A program made the position numbers and the translations under genes. This document shows, piece after piece, positions 15,261 to 23,626 of a stretch of 64,000 nt of DNA. The stretch's first letter is position 1; each line of letters begins with the position of its first letter. The stretch covers positions 2,199,001 through 2,263,000 of the forward strand of contig NZ_LT899436.1 of assembly GCF_900198195.1 (NCBI RefSeq). The letters are read 5' to 3'. The stretch comes from Tenacibaculum jejuense. Lineage in GTDB: Bacteria > Bacteroidota > Bacteroidia > Flavobacteriales > Flavobacteriaceae. Under the pieces are notes generated by a model. It was not told the DNA's origin. It searched no databases and saw only the letters and a list, made by a program, of their open reading frames with translations.

Positions 15261-15716
15261 TTAGTAATTCTTTTTCAAACGAGCTAGATCTCTTTTATTG
15301 TCACGATCTTTAATTGTGTTTCGTTTGTCATGAGTTTTTTTACCTTTAGCTAAAGCAATATCGAGTTTAGCCCAACCGTTTTCATTAATAAATAAACGTA
15401 AAGGAACTATTGTATTTCCTTTGGCTTCAACTTCACGAGCTAATTTTTTCAGTTCTTGTTTATTTAATAAAAGTCTACGTTCACTTTTAGGGTTATGATT
15501 GTAGTGGTGACCAAAAGCATATTCTTCAATATACATGTTTATTACAAACAATTCACCTCGTTCATTAAATTCACAAAAGCTTTCTGTGATTCTAGCTTTA
15601 CTTTGTCGAATAGATTTTATTTCTGTACCCGTTAATTGGATACCAGCAGTATATTTATCTATAATCTCGTATTCAAAACGAGCTTTTTTATTCTGTATGT
15701 TTATTTTTTTCTGCAT
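15261..15716 (-). CDS. smpB: SsrA-binding protein SmpB
   Basis: Binds tmRNA and delivers it to stalled ribosomes in trans-translation. 151 residues, normal length. Motifs: INIQNKKARFEYEIIDKY, the signature GIQLTGTEIKSIR, the tmRNA-binding FVINMYIEEY...RRLLLNKQEL, and a basic C-terminal tail (GKKTHDKRNTIKDRD) that enters the mRNA channel. The ATG at 15716 fits the family. It heads the smpB-maf-transketolase run. The ssrA gene is not in this window. Confidence 0.98.
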   Translation of the reverse strand: MQKKINIQNKKARFEYEIIDKYTAGIQLTGTEIKSIRQSKARITESFCEFNERGELFVINMYIEEYAFGHHYNHNPKSERRLLLNKQELKKLAREVEAKGNTIVPLRLFINENGWAKLDIALAKGKKTHDKRNTIKDRDNKRDLARLKKNY

Positions 15717-15751
15717 AATTCCTCAGCAATAGGCTACAAAACTAAATAATA

Positions 15752-17290
15752 TTATTTAGCAGTAAGCATAGAAATATTATAATTAATTCCAAAGTTAGCA
15801 AAAGTACTACTTAACTCTCCGCCTCGTGCTTTTACATAACCAATTCCGCCTCTCAAACTCAAGTTTTCTAATAATTTTACGTCTACACCAAAACTTGGTT
15901 TTACAATTAAACCTTGTCCAGTGCTTATTCCGCCACCTCCTGCAGCTCCACCTAATAGTTGACCATAAACACTAACTTTGTCTTTTAAGAAACGATTAGA
16001 TTCTGCTCCTAAACCAACAATTCCTTCTGCATAAGCTCCTGCATCTCCGAAATTTGCAAATGAAGTTTGGCCAGCAGCATAAATGTATTTGTTTAAGAAT
16101 ACATTAACTTGTAATGAAATTTGATGCATATCTAAGTCAAAATTACCATTTCTAGCAGCATCAATGTACCAATCTTGCTTTACAATTGTTTGAACTCCTT
16201 TAAATTTAAAACTTGTAGGTTCGGTAAAATCTGAAGTTGTACCTTCTTTATCTACATAATATTTTAATCCAACACCAAAAGTAGAAGTTAGGAAGTGAGC
16301 ATCAGGACTCATTAAGAATCCTTTGTTTATTGTAGCATAGAAATTGTCGAATAATTTTTGTTCTAGAGAAAGATCAGGATAAATTAAAAAACCTCCTTTA
16401 GTATCAACTCCACCACCGCCACCAGCTCCAATTCCAAATTTAGCTTGGATATTAGTTTTATTTTTATTCATAGATACATGATAACCACCACCTAAGAAAA
16501 TATCCATATAGCCAGCAGGAATTCCATGGAAAGCACCGTCTGCTCTAACAAAGAATAACCAATTTTTATCTAAAAAAGATATAAATTCAAAACCAGCCAA
16601 TCTTATTGTTCTTCCTTTAATAGACTCTCCAGTAGAAAATTGCGAATCACCTCTAACTGATAAATTGTTTAAATGTACCATTAGAGAAATTCTGTTTGAT
16701 TTAGTATTCCAATCACTATTTTTTAAGTCGTCAAAAGTGTATTTACTCTCTCTATTCTTAAAATCAGAATGATTAAAGTTTAAAGGTATTTGTATAGCAG
16801 CGTAAAACTGATTGCTATTTATAGTACCTCCATCGAAAAAGTCAACATAACTCCAACCAGAAGATATAGAGAAGTGCTTAAAATCATATCCTAAATTAAA
16901 GTGAGGTAAAATAAAAGCACCACCACCATCAGGAGCAGCAGCACCACCACCGCCGCCAAAATGAATTCCAGTATCAACAAAAAAGTTATTATAAAATTTA
17001 TAGTTAATACCAGCATTAACTCCTAATGTAAAAAAACCACCTCTAACACCACCAACAGCTCCATAAAAACCTAAACCAGCATAGCTCCAATCATTTAGTT
17101 TTAAATTATAATGAATTCCTGTAAAATCCATATTAGGTTCGTTAATATCTGGCATATCGATGCTCAAAAAATCAAGTTGAGCAAAGCCTAACTGAGTTTT
17201 TTTCTGATGTGTTTCTTTATCTTGAGCATAAAAAAAATGAACGCTTAGTGATAAAAATAACACTAGCGTTCTTAATAAACTATTCGTCAT
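15752..17290 (-). CDS. Large glycine-rich outer-membrane beta-barrel-like protein, three-fold internal repeat
   Basis: No named family recognised. The ATG at 17290 (MTNSLLRTLVLFLSL...FFYAQ) gives a signal peptide and avoids overlapping the upstream gene, so it is preferred to the further in-frame start at 17332. The mature protein is built of alternating aromatic/hydrophobic strands. It shows three evident repeats, each with a glycine run followed by a strand pair: near residues 113-140 (GGGGGAAAPDGGGAFILP), 290-315 (GAGGGGGVDTKGGFLIYP) and 450-480 (GGAAGGGGISTGQGLIVKP). Each continues into a hydrophobic stretch ending (N)F or NL. This suggests a triplicated barrel unit or large barrel with Gly-rich loops. 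It lies 7 bases downstream of the SPOR gene, so they are likely one transcript. Confidence 0.8.
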   Translation of the reverse strand: MTNSLLRTLVLFLSLSVHFFYAQDKETHQKKTQLGFAQLDFLSIDMPDINEPNMDFTGIHYNLKLNDWSYAGLGFYGAVGGVRGGFFTLGVNAGINYKFYNNFFVDTGIHFGGGGGAAAPDGGGAFILPHFNLGYDFKHFSISSGWSYVDFFDGGTINSNQFYAAIQIPLNFNHSDFKNRESKYTFDDLKNSDWNTKSNRISLMVHLNNLSVRGDSQFSTGESIKGRTIRLAGFEFISFLDKNWLFFVRADGAFHGIPAGYMDIFLGGGYHVSMNKNKTNIQAKFGIGAGGGGGVDTKGGFLIYPDLSLEQKLFDNFYATINKGFLMSPDAHFLTSTFGVGLKYYVDKEGTTSDFTEPTSFKFKGVQTIVKQDWYIDAARNGNFDLDMHQISLQVNVFLNKYIYAAGQTSFANFGDAGAYAEGIVGLGAESNRFLKDKVSVYGQLLGGAAGGGGISTGQGLIVKPSFGVDVKLLENLSLRGGIGYVKARGGELSSTFANFGINYNISMLTAK

Positions 17291-17297
17291 TAGTAAT

Positions 17298-17921
17298 TTA
17301 ATAAGGTTTATGAATTTTTTGTCTTTTTCCATTAATATATGAAGCTACAAATGCATCTTCAAATCCGTAGTTTAATAATTGTTTTCTGAAGTTTTGGGCT
17401 TCTTTTAAAGTTTCAAATAAACCAATTGAATATCTTAAATAATCACTTTCAGATAAATTTCCAGCTATGGTTTTAGATAATAGAGGATATCTTTTTTCTG
17501 TAAAAGCTCCAATTTGAACTGAATAAATAGTTTTGCCCTTTATTCCATCTTTTATAGCGGAAATTTTACCATTTCCAGAAGCTCCTTCATCATCATATTC
17601 ATCGCTATAGCTTTCATCTTGATAATTATCTGCATTTGCGGTTTGAACACTATCAATAATTCGATCGATCTGTTCTTGATTTAATGCCGATTTTTTTGAA
17701 GCGGGTCCTCCAAATTTACCTTGGTAAGCAAAATAAGCTAAAGCTAAACTAATACCAGCTATGAAACTTAAAATAATATTTCTATTTCTAGATACACTTT
17801 TTACATCTGCAATCTCTTCAACTTTTTCGTTCAATTCATTTTCTAAATCTTCATTTTTAGAATTTAAGTCTTTAATCTCTTGTTGTAAGTCTTCAAGTTC
17901 TTGATCGTTTAAAAAAGGCAT
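17298..17921 (-). CDS. SPOR-domain membrane protein with N-terminal coiled coil
   Basis: 207 residues. Residues 5-45 form a heptad-rich coiled coil (DQELEDLQQEIKDLNSKNED...), 48-68 a single transmembrane helix (NIILSFIAGISLALAYFAY), then an acidic linker and a C-terminal SPOR domain (about 128-200: YSVQIGAFTEKRYPLLSK...YRYSIGLFETLKEAQNFRKQL). SPOR domains bind denuded septal peptidoglycan, so a division-site or envelope role is likely, facing the periplasm. A minus-strand structured element (18005-18112) lies just upstream and could be its leader or an independent RNA. Confidence 0.88.
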   Translation of the reverse strand: MPFLNDQELEDLQQEIKDLNSKNEDLENELNEKVEEIADVKSVSRNRNIILSFIAGISLALAYFAYQGKFGGPASKKSALNQEQIDRIIDSVQTANADNYQDESYSDEYDDEGASGNGKISAIKDGIKGKTIYSVQIGAFTEKRYPLLSKTIAGNLSESDYLRYSIGLFETLKEAQNFRKQLLNYGFEDAFVASYINGKRQKIHKPY

Positions 17922-18004
17922 AGAGTTGGGTTATATTGATTATCGAAAGCTAAAATACAAATCTTTTTAAAATATAAGTAAACTGTGATATAAGTAGTTA
18001 AGAT

Positions 18005-18112
18005 TTGTAAGGGGCGCGTAGCCTAAATAGACCTAGGCTACGCTAGTGTTTTCCCCCTTAAACACTTTTCAGTAGCTACCTCTAACTTAGTTAAGTAACC
18101 AAATCAAAGATA
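18005..18112 (-). ncRNA. Candidate structured RNA with G5 apical loop (element F)
   Basis: On the minus strand a perfect -7 box TATCTTTG (18112-18105) precedes a hairpin with a 7-bp perfect stem, AGTGTTT / AAACACT (18066-18060 and 18051-18045), whose 8-base loop is AAGGGGGA. Next to it is a perfect 10-bp GC-rich stem GCGTAGCCTA / TAGGCTACGC (18043-18034 and 18025-18016). The tail is not T-rich, so termination is uncertain. The spacer between flanking genes is 198 bases with no ORF. The G5-loop-in-an-AT-stem layout matches the elements near 48-50 kb. It could be a small RNA or the 5' leader of the SPOR gene, whose start is about 85 bases on. Confidence 0.5.
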
Positions 18113-18119
18113 TAAAAAA

Positions 18120-19304
18120 CTATTTAATTTTTGTATTGACAATCAAAACATTAGATGCATCAAGCAACTTTGTTGCAAAAATAAAAACATCACCACCACT
18201 TTTTATTTTTGTCTCTTTTCTTATTTGCTCTACTGATTTTCCAAAGTTTCTTACTGTAATATTAGCTTTCTTCTCTGGAATCTCTTTTTGAATTATTTTT
18301 TTATTGTAGGGGATTGTTTTTTCAATTTTGAATGATCGACCAGGGAATTCTGAAATCAATTCATTTGAAGTGTACAAATGTGAATGGTTATGTAACTTTT
18401 TTAGTTTGTAAAATATAGCTATTTCATTGAAAGCTCCTGACTTTAAAACAGCTGTATTAGGTTCGTATAAATAAGCTAAAGGTAAACTATATTCAGGTAT
18501 TTTCTTTTCCCAAGATAATTGAAAATTGAATTTTTGTGTTGTTGACTTTAAAATATTTACAGTTTTAATATCTATATGCTCGTCATAATCTTTCTCTAGT
18601 AGAAACAGTAACTCTTTTACCTCATTATTTACCGCAACAATATGAATTTCTTTTACATTACTTAATTCATTTATAGCTGATGATAAATCTAACAAAGGAG
18701 AAGTTTTTATAAGTATCTGATTAGATTTTGAAAACAGAATATCTAGTGAATCTGGTACATTTGGAGTACAGTCTCTTAATAGAAAAACTTTGTTTTGTTG
18801 TGTATCTCTTCTAGACGGATCTATATAAATACAATCTAAATCACCTTCATATTCCTGAATAAATTGAACACCATTAATATTTTGAGTTCTAATATTTTTT
18901 ACATTCAACTGATTTGCGTTGTAGTTTACTATTTCAGAAAGTTCTGTATTAATTTCACAGTGAAATACAGTTTCAAATAATTTTGAAAAATAAAATGAAT
19001 CTACGCCAAAACCTCCTGAGATATCAGCTAATATTTTCCCTGTGATAAGTTCAGATTTATATTTTGCAGTGATTTCAGAAGATGTTTGTTCAATTGAAAT
19101 TTTAGGAGGATAATAAATGTTTTTGGTAGCAAACCAAGTAGGGAGTTTCTTTTCACTTTTCTGCTTAGCTTGTATTTGATTTGCTAACTCTTGTATAGAA
19201 ATATTAGTAAAAGGACTCCCTTTAAAAATAAGTTTCGAGATATCACTTTTTAAATTAGAATTTATAAAATCCTGTACGTCAGTTGTTAAAATATTTGTAT
19301 TCAA
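18120..19304 (-). CDS. Class I SAM-dependent methyltransferase with THUMP-like domain (PG_1098 type)
   Basis: About 394 residues. The frame has no ATG near its start; a TTG at 19304 yields NTNILTTDVQDFINSNL, the usual N-terminus of this family, so I use it (a further TTG at 19337 is possible). Residues about 25-95 are the helical N-terminal region, then the methyltransferase core with ILADISGGFGVDSFYFSKLF (SAM-binding), EINTELSEIVNYNA, and the DCIYIDPSRRD motif. The C-terminal 90 residues form the THUMP-like/ferredoxin-fold part. The substrate is probably RNA by homology to other THUMP enzymes, but is not established. Divergent from the barrel gene at 19397. Confidence 0.85.
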   Translation of the reverse strand: MNTNILTTDVQDFINSNLKSDISKLIFKGSPFTNISIQELANQIQAKQKSEKKLPTWFATKNIYYPPKISIEQTSSEITAKYKSELITGKILADISGGFGVDSFYFSKLFETVFHCEINTELSEIVNYNANQLNVKNIRTQNINGVQFIQEYEGDLDCIYIDPSRRDTQQNKVFLLRDCTPNVPDSLDILFSKSNQILIKTSPLLDLSSAINELSNVKEIHIVAVNNEVKELLFLLEKDYDEHIDIKTVNILKSTTQKFNFQLSWEKKIPEYSLPLAYLYEPNTAVLKSGAFNEIAIFYKLKKLHNHSHLYTSNELISEFPGRSFKIEKTIPYNKKIIQKEIPEKKANITVRNFGKSVEQIRKETKIKSGGDVFIFATKLLDASNVLIVNTKIK

Positions 19305-19396
19305 AAAAAGTAAAAAAATATGGCTTCTGATAGCCAAAAATACTGATATTTTTATGATTTTCGCGCCTCAATAATTGCAACAAACATTTAATATTT

Positions 19397-20224
19397 ATGA
19401 TTAAAAATAGTTTTTTGATGTTGTGTGTAGTGTTATGTTCATTTACAGCTAGTGCACAATTTTATGTATCTTTTAGTGGAGGATATGCATTTGGAGCAGG
19501 AGAGAAGGAATTCCGCTCTAACTCTGTTTTAACTCCAACAGGAATCGTTAATCTTGGAACTTTCGAAGGAAGTTATGGTGAAGGAGTACAAACTCAGTTA
19601 AGAGGAGGATACTTTTTTAACGAAAAATGGGGAGTAGAAGTTGGTGTAGGTTATATCTATGGAACAGATCAACAGTTTCAAAAAGTTGAAGGTATTTTAG
19701 ATCTGAAAACTAGAGGAAGAGCTTTTGGAGCATCTTTATCTGGTATTTATAACATAAATGAAAACTTTTATGTTCGTGCTGGTATGATAACAAAAATCGC
19801 TGGTAAAACTGAAGCTGTAGTAGATTTAACATTACCTAACGCTTTAACTGGAATTGGTGATGTAAAGGCTGATTTTACTACCGATTTTAGAGGGAAGTTT
19901 CCATTAGGTTTCATTGGTGCAGCAGGTTATAAGTTTCCAATTTCAGACAACCTTTCTTTATTTGCTGAAGTAGAATACATGTCTATTGACGTAACTAGAG
20001 ATATTTCTGAATTAGGAGATTTTGAAGCAGTTAGAATTACTGCAACTGGACCAGAAACTGTTTCTGCAGCGGCTTTAGCTCAACAATTAGGAGCTACTCC
20101 ATTAGCTGAATTAAGCTCATTATTAAGTGAAAGATTACAATGGGGAGAAAATGGTTTACCTTCTCCAGAAGCACCGTATTCTTCATTTGGAATAAACTTT
20201 GGAGTTACTTATAGTTTTAAGTAA
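19397..20224 (+). CDS. Outer-membrane beta-barrel protein
   Basis: 275 residues with a signal peptide (MIKNSFLMLCVVLCSFTASAQ) and barrel-type strands: FYVSFSGGYAFGAGEKEF, GVQTQLRGGYFFNEKWGVEVGVGYIYG, FGASLSGIYNINENFYVRAGMI, FPLGFIGAAGYKFPISDNLSLFAEVEYMSI, and a C-terminal strand SSFGINFGVTYSFK. A longer insert near residues 215-250 (alanine/leucine-rich) would be an extracellular loop or plug. Similar to OmpA-membrane-like/OmpW-like Bacteroidota porins. Ligand unknown. A strong bidirectional terminator follows. Confidence 0.87.
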   Translation: MIKNSFLMLCVVLCSFTASAQFYVSFSGGYAFGAGEKEFRSNSVLTPTGIVNLGTFEGSYGEGVQTQLRGGYFFNEKWGVEVGVGYIYGTDQQFQKVEGILDLKTRGRAFGASLSGIYNINENFYVRAGMITKIAGKTEAVVDLTLPNALTGIGDVKADFTTDFRGKFPLGFIGAAGYKFPISDNLSLFAEVEYMSIDVTRDISELGDFEAVRITATGPETVSAAALAQQLGATPLAELSSLLSERLQWGENGLPSPEAPYSSFGINFGVTYSFK

Positions 20225-20244
20225 TAGACAAAAATTTAATAAAT

Positions 20245-20276
20245 AAAAAAGAGGCTTATAATTAAGCCTCTTTTTT
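20245..20276 (+). terminator. Bidirectional terminator
   Basis: Perfect stem AAAAAAGAGGCTTA / TAAGCCTCTTTTTT (20245-20258, 20263-20276), loop TAAT, between convergent genes ending at 20224 and 20279. Confidence 0.92.
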
Positions 20277-20278
20277 AT

Positions 20279-21214
20279 TTATAATCCTTTTACATTTTTG
20301 AGTTCTGATAAGTCAAAATTTGTATTGTTTATTCTAGCATCTGTAAAATCGGCACCAGAAAGATCTTTAGCCTTGGTAATTCTAGCATCGGTTAAATCTG
20401 TATTTACAAAAATTGTGTTTTTTGCCCATCCATTAGAGAATTGGATGTTTTTTAAATTAGAACCTGTTAAATCGGCGTTACTTAAGTTCGCAGCATTCAA
20501 TTCACAGTTTTTTAAATTAGAATGAGATAAATTGATTCCTGATAAATGCTTTCCCGATAGGTTTGTGTTTCTAAGATCACAATAAGAAAAGTCAGTATTA
20601 TCAAATATTGCGCTCAATTCAGCTTTTGTCATATTAGATTCTAATAAATATAAAAGTAATTGAGTTCTTTCTGGGCTATAGAAAACAGTTGAATGTCCGT
20701 CTTCATCTAAATAGTTGTATGGTTTTAAAACACTACATAATCCAACTATTCTTTTCTTAGTTCCTTTAAAACCTTTGTTATCTATGGCGTCATATAAATT
20801 TGCTAATTGATAACTGTATGAAGATCTTCTTGAACTTTCAACTAAAAGATTTTGAGTTCTAATTAAATCATTTTGTTTGATTAAAATATATAATGAAATT
20901 AATGAAGGTACAATTGAGAATAATAATAAAATTACGCTGAACATACGTACTCTTAAAAATCTCTTTACTAAAGCAGTAAGTAAACTGGCAGATGTATCTG
21001 GAGAAACGTGCTTTTCTGAGTGAAACTCAACAAACCAATTATTAAAACTTTTGTTTAAAGAAGCACCTGTGAACATTTTCCATGTCCAACTTAACGTCTT
21101 TTTAGTTCGTTCTTCTTTACGTTTAGCTTTTGAAGCCGCTTTATCTACTTTAGCGCGTAAAGCATCATTTTCTTTTTGTAATTTTTCTAATTCGTTTTGG
21201 AGATTATCTTCCAT
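20279..21214 (-). CDS. Membrane-anchored pentapeptide-repeat protein
   Basis: 311 residues. Residues 1-40 are a charged coiled coil (MEDNLQNELEKLQKENDALR). A transmembrane helix lies near 92-115 (MFSVILLLFSIVPSLISLYIL), followed by a roughly 90-residue linker. Residues about 205-305 are pentapeptide repeats of the A(D/N)LXX type: YCDLRNTNLSGKHLSGINLS, NAANLSNADLTGSNLKN, GADFTDARINNTNF. Such repeats fold into a right-handed quadrilateral beta-helix. No enzymatic motif is visible. The helix polarity suggests the repeats lie on the opposite side of the membrane from the coiled coil. Next to prmC with a 9-base gap and probably downstream in its transcript. Function unknown. Confidence 0.85.
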   Translation of the reverse strand: MEDNLQNELEKLQKENDALRAKVDKAASKAKRKEERTKKTLSWTWKMFTGASLNKSFNNWFVEFHSEKHVSPDTSASLLTALVKRFLRVRMFSVILLLFSIVPSLISLYILIKQNDLIRTQNLLVESSRRSSYSYQLANLYDAIDNKGFKGTKKRIVGLCSVLKPYNYLDEDGHSTVFYSPERTQLLLYLLESNMTKAELSAIFDNTDFSYCDLRNTNLSGKHLSGINLSHSNLKNCELNAANLSNADLTGSNLKNIQFSNGWAKNTIFVNTDLTDARITKAKDLSGADFTDARINNTNFDLSELKNVKGL

Positions 21215-21223
21215 AATAATTAT

Positions 21224-22069
21224 TTAAAGATTGGCTTTAATCATTCTATCGTTACCAAATAAATCTTGCTTTAAAATTACATTCTTGTAACCTTTGCTGA
21301 TCAACATTTCTTTGGTTTCTTTTCCTAAATACTGATTGATTTCAAAAAAAAGAATTCCATTAGCATTTAAAGCGTACTTAGCTACATCAGCAATTCTTTT
21401 GTAAAAAATCAAAGGATTATTGTCTGCTACAAATAACGCTAAATGAGGTTCATTATTTAGTACGTTGTTTTTTATTTCTTTTTTTTCTAAGTTTCTGACA
21501 TAAGGAGGATTAGAAACTATAATATCAAATGTGCTTTCTAGTTTCTTTTCAGAAAGTATATCATGTAACAAAAAAGTAACATCAACATTATTGTTTTCAG
21601 CATTCTTTTTTGCTGTTTCAATCGCTTTTTTAGAAATATCTAAAGCAAATACGTTTGCTGAAGGAATTTCCTTTTTTATGGTAATTGGAATACAACCTGA
21701 TCCAGTACCAATATCTAAAATTTTAACATTAGTGTTTTCCAAATAAGATGTTTTAATCCATGTAATTAATTCTTCAGTTTCAGGTCTGGGAATTAATACA
21801 TTAGGATTCACTTCAAAATTATAACCATAAAACTCTGTGTTTCCTAAAATGTATTGTAAAGGTTCTTCAGTTTTTAATCGTTCTGTAATGATAGTTAATT
21901 CAGCTAATTTTTTATCGGTGATTTTAGTATCTCCTTTAGTAAAAACAGCTGTTGTATCTAGCTTCATTTTAGCTTCAATAATTCTAAAAAAGAAAGTATC
22001 GATCTCTTTTTTAGGGTATATATTTTCTAGTTCTTTATTAAAAAAAGTTCTGAAGTCGTTTAGCTTCAT
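21224..22069 (-). CDS. prmC: Release factor glutamine N5-methyltransferase (PrmC/HemK)
   Basis: Methylates the Gln of the GGQ motif in class I release factors, improving termination. 281 residues, standard length. Evidence: an N-terminal helical domain (LNDFRTFFNKELENIYPKKE), EPLQYILGNTEFYGY, the conserved NVLIPRPETEEL, the SAM motif ILDIGTGSGCIPITIKKE, and the diagnostic catalytic NPPYVR near residue 187. It starts at 22069 and diverges from the lipoprotein gene at 22120, leaving a 50-base shared promoter region. The pentapeptide-repeat gene follows on the same strand. Confidence 0.97.
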   Translation of the reverse strand: MKLNDFRTFFNKELENIYPKKEIDTFFFRIIEAKMKLDTTAVFTKGDTKITDKKLAELTIITERLKTEEPLQYILGNTEFYGYNFEVNPNVLIPRPETEELITWIKTSYLENTNVKILDIGTGSGCIPITIKKEIPSANVFALDISKKAIETAKKNAENNNVDVTFLLHDILSEKKLESTFDIIVSNPPYVRNLEKKEIKNNVLNNEPHLALFVADNNPLIFYKRIADVAKYALNANGILFFEINQYLGKETKEMLISKGYKNVILKQDLFGNDRMIKANL

Positions 22070-22119
22070 ATATTCAAGGTAAATTGGTACTTTTGATAAA
22101 TCAAATTTATAGAAAACAA

Positions 22120-22584
22120 ATGAAGAACTTAATTTATTTTACAGCTTTATGTTTCTTATTGATGAATTGTTCAGTAAAAAAGAAACCTGTATTTGTTAAA
22201 GTAGACGATATTAGGTTTGTTTCATTAAAATCTGACACTGTACGATTACAAGCTAAAGCTTATTTTAAAAATGAAAATGATATTGGAGGTAAGTTAGCAA
22301 CAGATGAGATTAAAGTTATTATAAGTGGAGAAGAAGTAGCGCAAGTTTCTTCTGAAGAATTTAAAGTTCCTGCAAATAATGAGTTTTCTATTCCTTTAAA
22401 TGTTGTTATGCCAGCTAGTAAAGTTTTTAATGACAAAAAAAATGGGATTTTAGGTGGTATTTTAAACTCGATAATCAATAATAATTTGAAAGTAAGGTTT
22501 AAAGGAGAAATAAAATATAAAGTCTTAGGTTTTTCTAGTACTTATGTTATAGATAAAACTGAAGAAATAAAAATTAAATTATAG
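22120..22584 (+). CDS. LEA14-like (LEA type 2) lipoprotein
   Basis: 154 residues from the ATG at 22120 (the open frame begins with a TTG at 22084, but the later ATG gives a proper lipoprotein signal, lipobox LLMNC). The body is a beta-sandwich of the LEA_2/WHy type: VDDIRFVSLKSDTVRLQAKAYFKN, DEIKVIISGEEVAQV, EFSIPLNVVMP, FKGEIKYKVLGFSSTYVID. The family is usually linked to desiccation or stress but its bacterial role is not clear. Four bases separate it from ribD, so the two are co-transcribed. Confidence 0.85.
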   Translation: MKNLIYFTALCFLLMNCSVKKKPVFVKVDDIRFVSLKSDTVRLQAKAYFKNENDIGGKLATDEIKVIISGEEVAQVSSEEFKVPANNEFSIPLNVVMPASKVFNDKKNGILGGILNSIINNNLKVRFKGEIKYKVLGFSSTYVIDKTEEIKIKL

Positions 22585-22588
22585 TTAC

Positions 22589-23626
22589 TTGGATTACGAT
22601 AAAAAATACATGGCTAGATGTTTGGAGCTAGGAAAAAACGGAATTGGAACGTCTAGACCTAATCCATCTGTTGGAGCTGTAATTGTTCATCATGATAAAA
22701 TTATAGGAGAAGGATTTACGGATCCTTATGGTGGTCCTCATGCTGAAGTCAACGCTGTAAACTCAGTTAAAGATGAATCTTTACTAAAAGAAGCTACAAT
22801 TTATGTGACTTTAGAGCCTTGCTCACATCATGGGAAAACTCCTCCTTGTGCAGATTTAATTATCAGAAAACAAATTCCAAATGTTGTTATTGGTACTGTA
22901 GATACCAATAGTTTGGTTTTTGGAGAGGGAATTAAGCGTCTGGAAAAGGCAGGTTGTAACGTAAAAGTTGGAGTTTTAGAAGATGAATGTAAACAGCATC
23001 ATAAACGCTTTTTTACCGTTCAAAATAAGCAAAGACCTTACATTATTTTAAAATGGGCAGAAACAAATAATGGTTTTATAGCTCCAGAAAGTAAAGAAAA
23101 ACAAGAACCAGTTTGGATTTCAAATGCATATGCCAAACAATTAGTTCACAAATGGAGAAGTGAAGAACATGCAATTTTAGTCGGTACAAATACTGTTGTA
23201 GCTGATAATCCGAAATTGAATGTTAGACATTGGACAGGAAATAACCCAACAAGAATTGTATTGGATAAATCTTTACGAATTCCTAATAATTTAAGCGTTC
23301 TAGACAGAAGTATTTTAACTATAGTTTTAACAGAAAAAGAACAAGATTCAAAAGAGAATATAACATTTGAACGTATTGATTTTTCAAAAGAATTAGCATC
23401 TCAAATTTGTGATGTTCTATCAAAATATAAAATTCAATCTGTAATAATTGAAGGTGGAACGCAAACTTTACAAAGCTTTATCAATGAAAATTTATGGGAT
23501 GAAGCGCGAGTTTTTGTTGGAGAAATTAGTTTTACTAAAGGAGTAAAAGCTCCTGTTTTAAAGCAATCTGTTACAAAGGAAGAAAAAATTAAAAACAACA
23601 CATTAAGATACTTTTTTAATGATTAA
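22589..23626 (+). CDS. ribD: Bifunctional riboflavin biosynthesis deaminase/reductase RibD
   Basis: Carries out the deamination and ribose-reduction steps after GTP cyclohydrolase II. Starts with TTG at 22589 (DYDKKYMARCLELGKNG); family members have residues before YMARCLELA, so the ATG at 22610 (residue 8) would be slightly short. The deaminase domain binds zinc through HAEV (His51, Glu53) and PCSHHGKTPPC (Cys78, Cys87). The reductase domain starts near residue 148 (PYIILKWAETNNGFIAPE) and includes SEEHAILVGTNTVVADNPKLN and IIEGGTQTLQSFI. 345 residues is normal. Overlaps the next gene by 8 bases, the first of a tight four-gene run. Confidence 0.97.
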   Translation: MDYDKKYMARCLELGKNGIGTSRPNPSVGAVIVHHDKIIGEGFTDPYGGPHAEVNAVNSVKDESLLKEATIYVTLEPCSHHGKTPPCADLIIRKQIPNVVIGTVDTNSLVFGEGIKRLEKAGCNVKVGVLEDECKQHHKRFFTVQNKQRPYIILKWAETNNGFIAPESKEKQEPVWISNAYAKQLVHKWRSEEHAILVGTNTVVADNPKLNVRHWTGNNPTRIVLDKSLRIPNNLSVLDRSILTIVLTEKEQDSKENITFERIDFSKELASQICDVLSKYKIQSVIIEGGTQTLQSFINENLWDEARVFVGEISFTKGVKAPVLKQSVTKEEKIKNNTLRYFFND

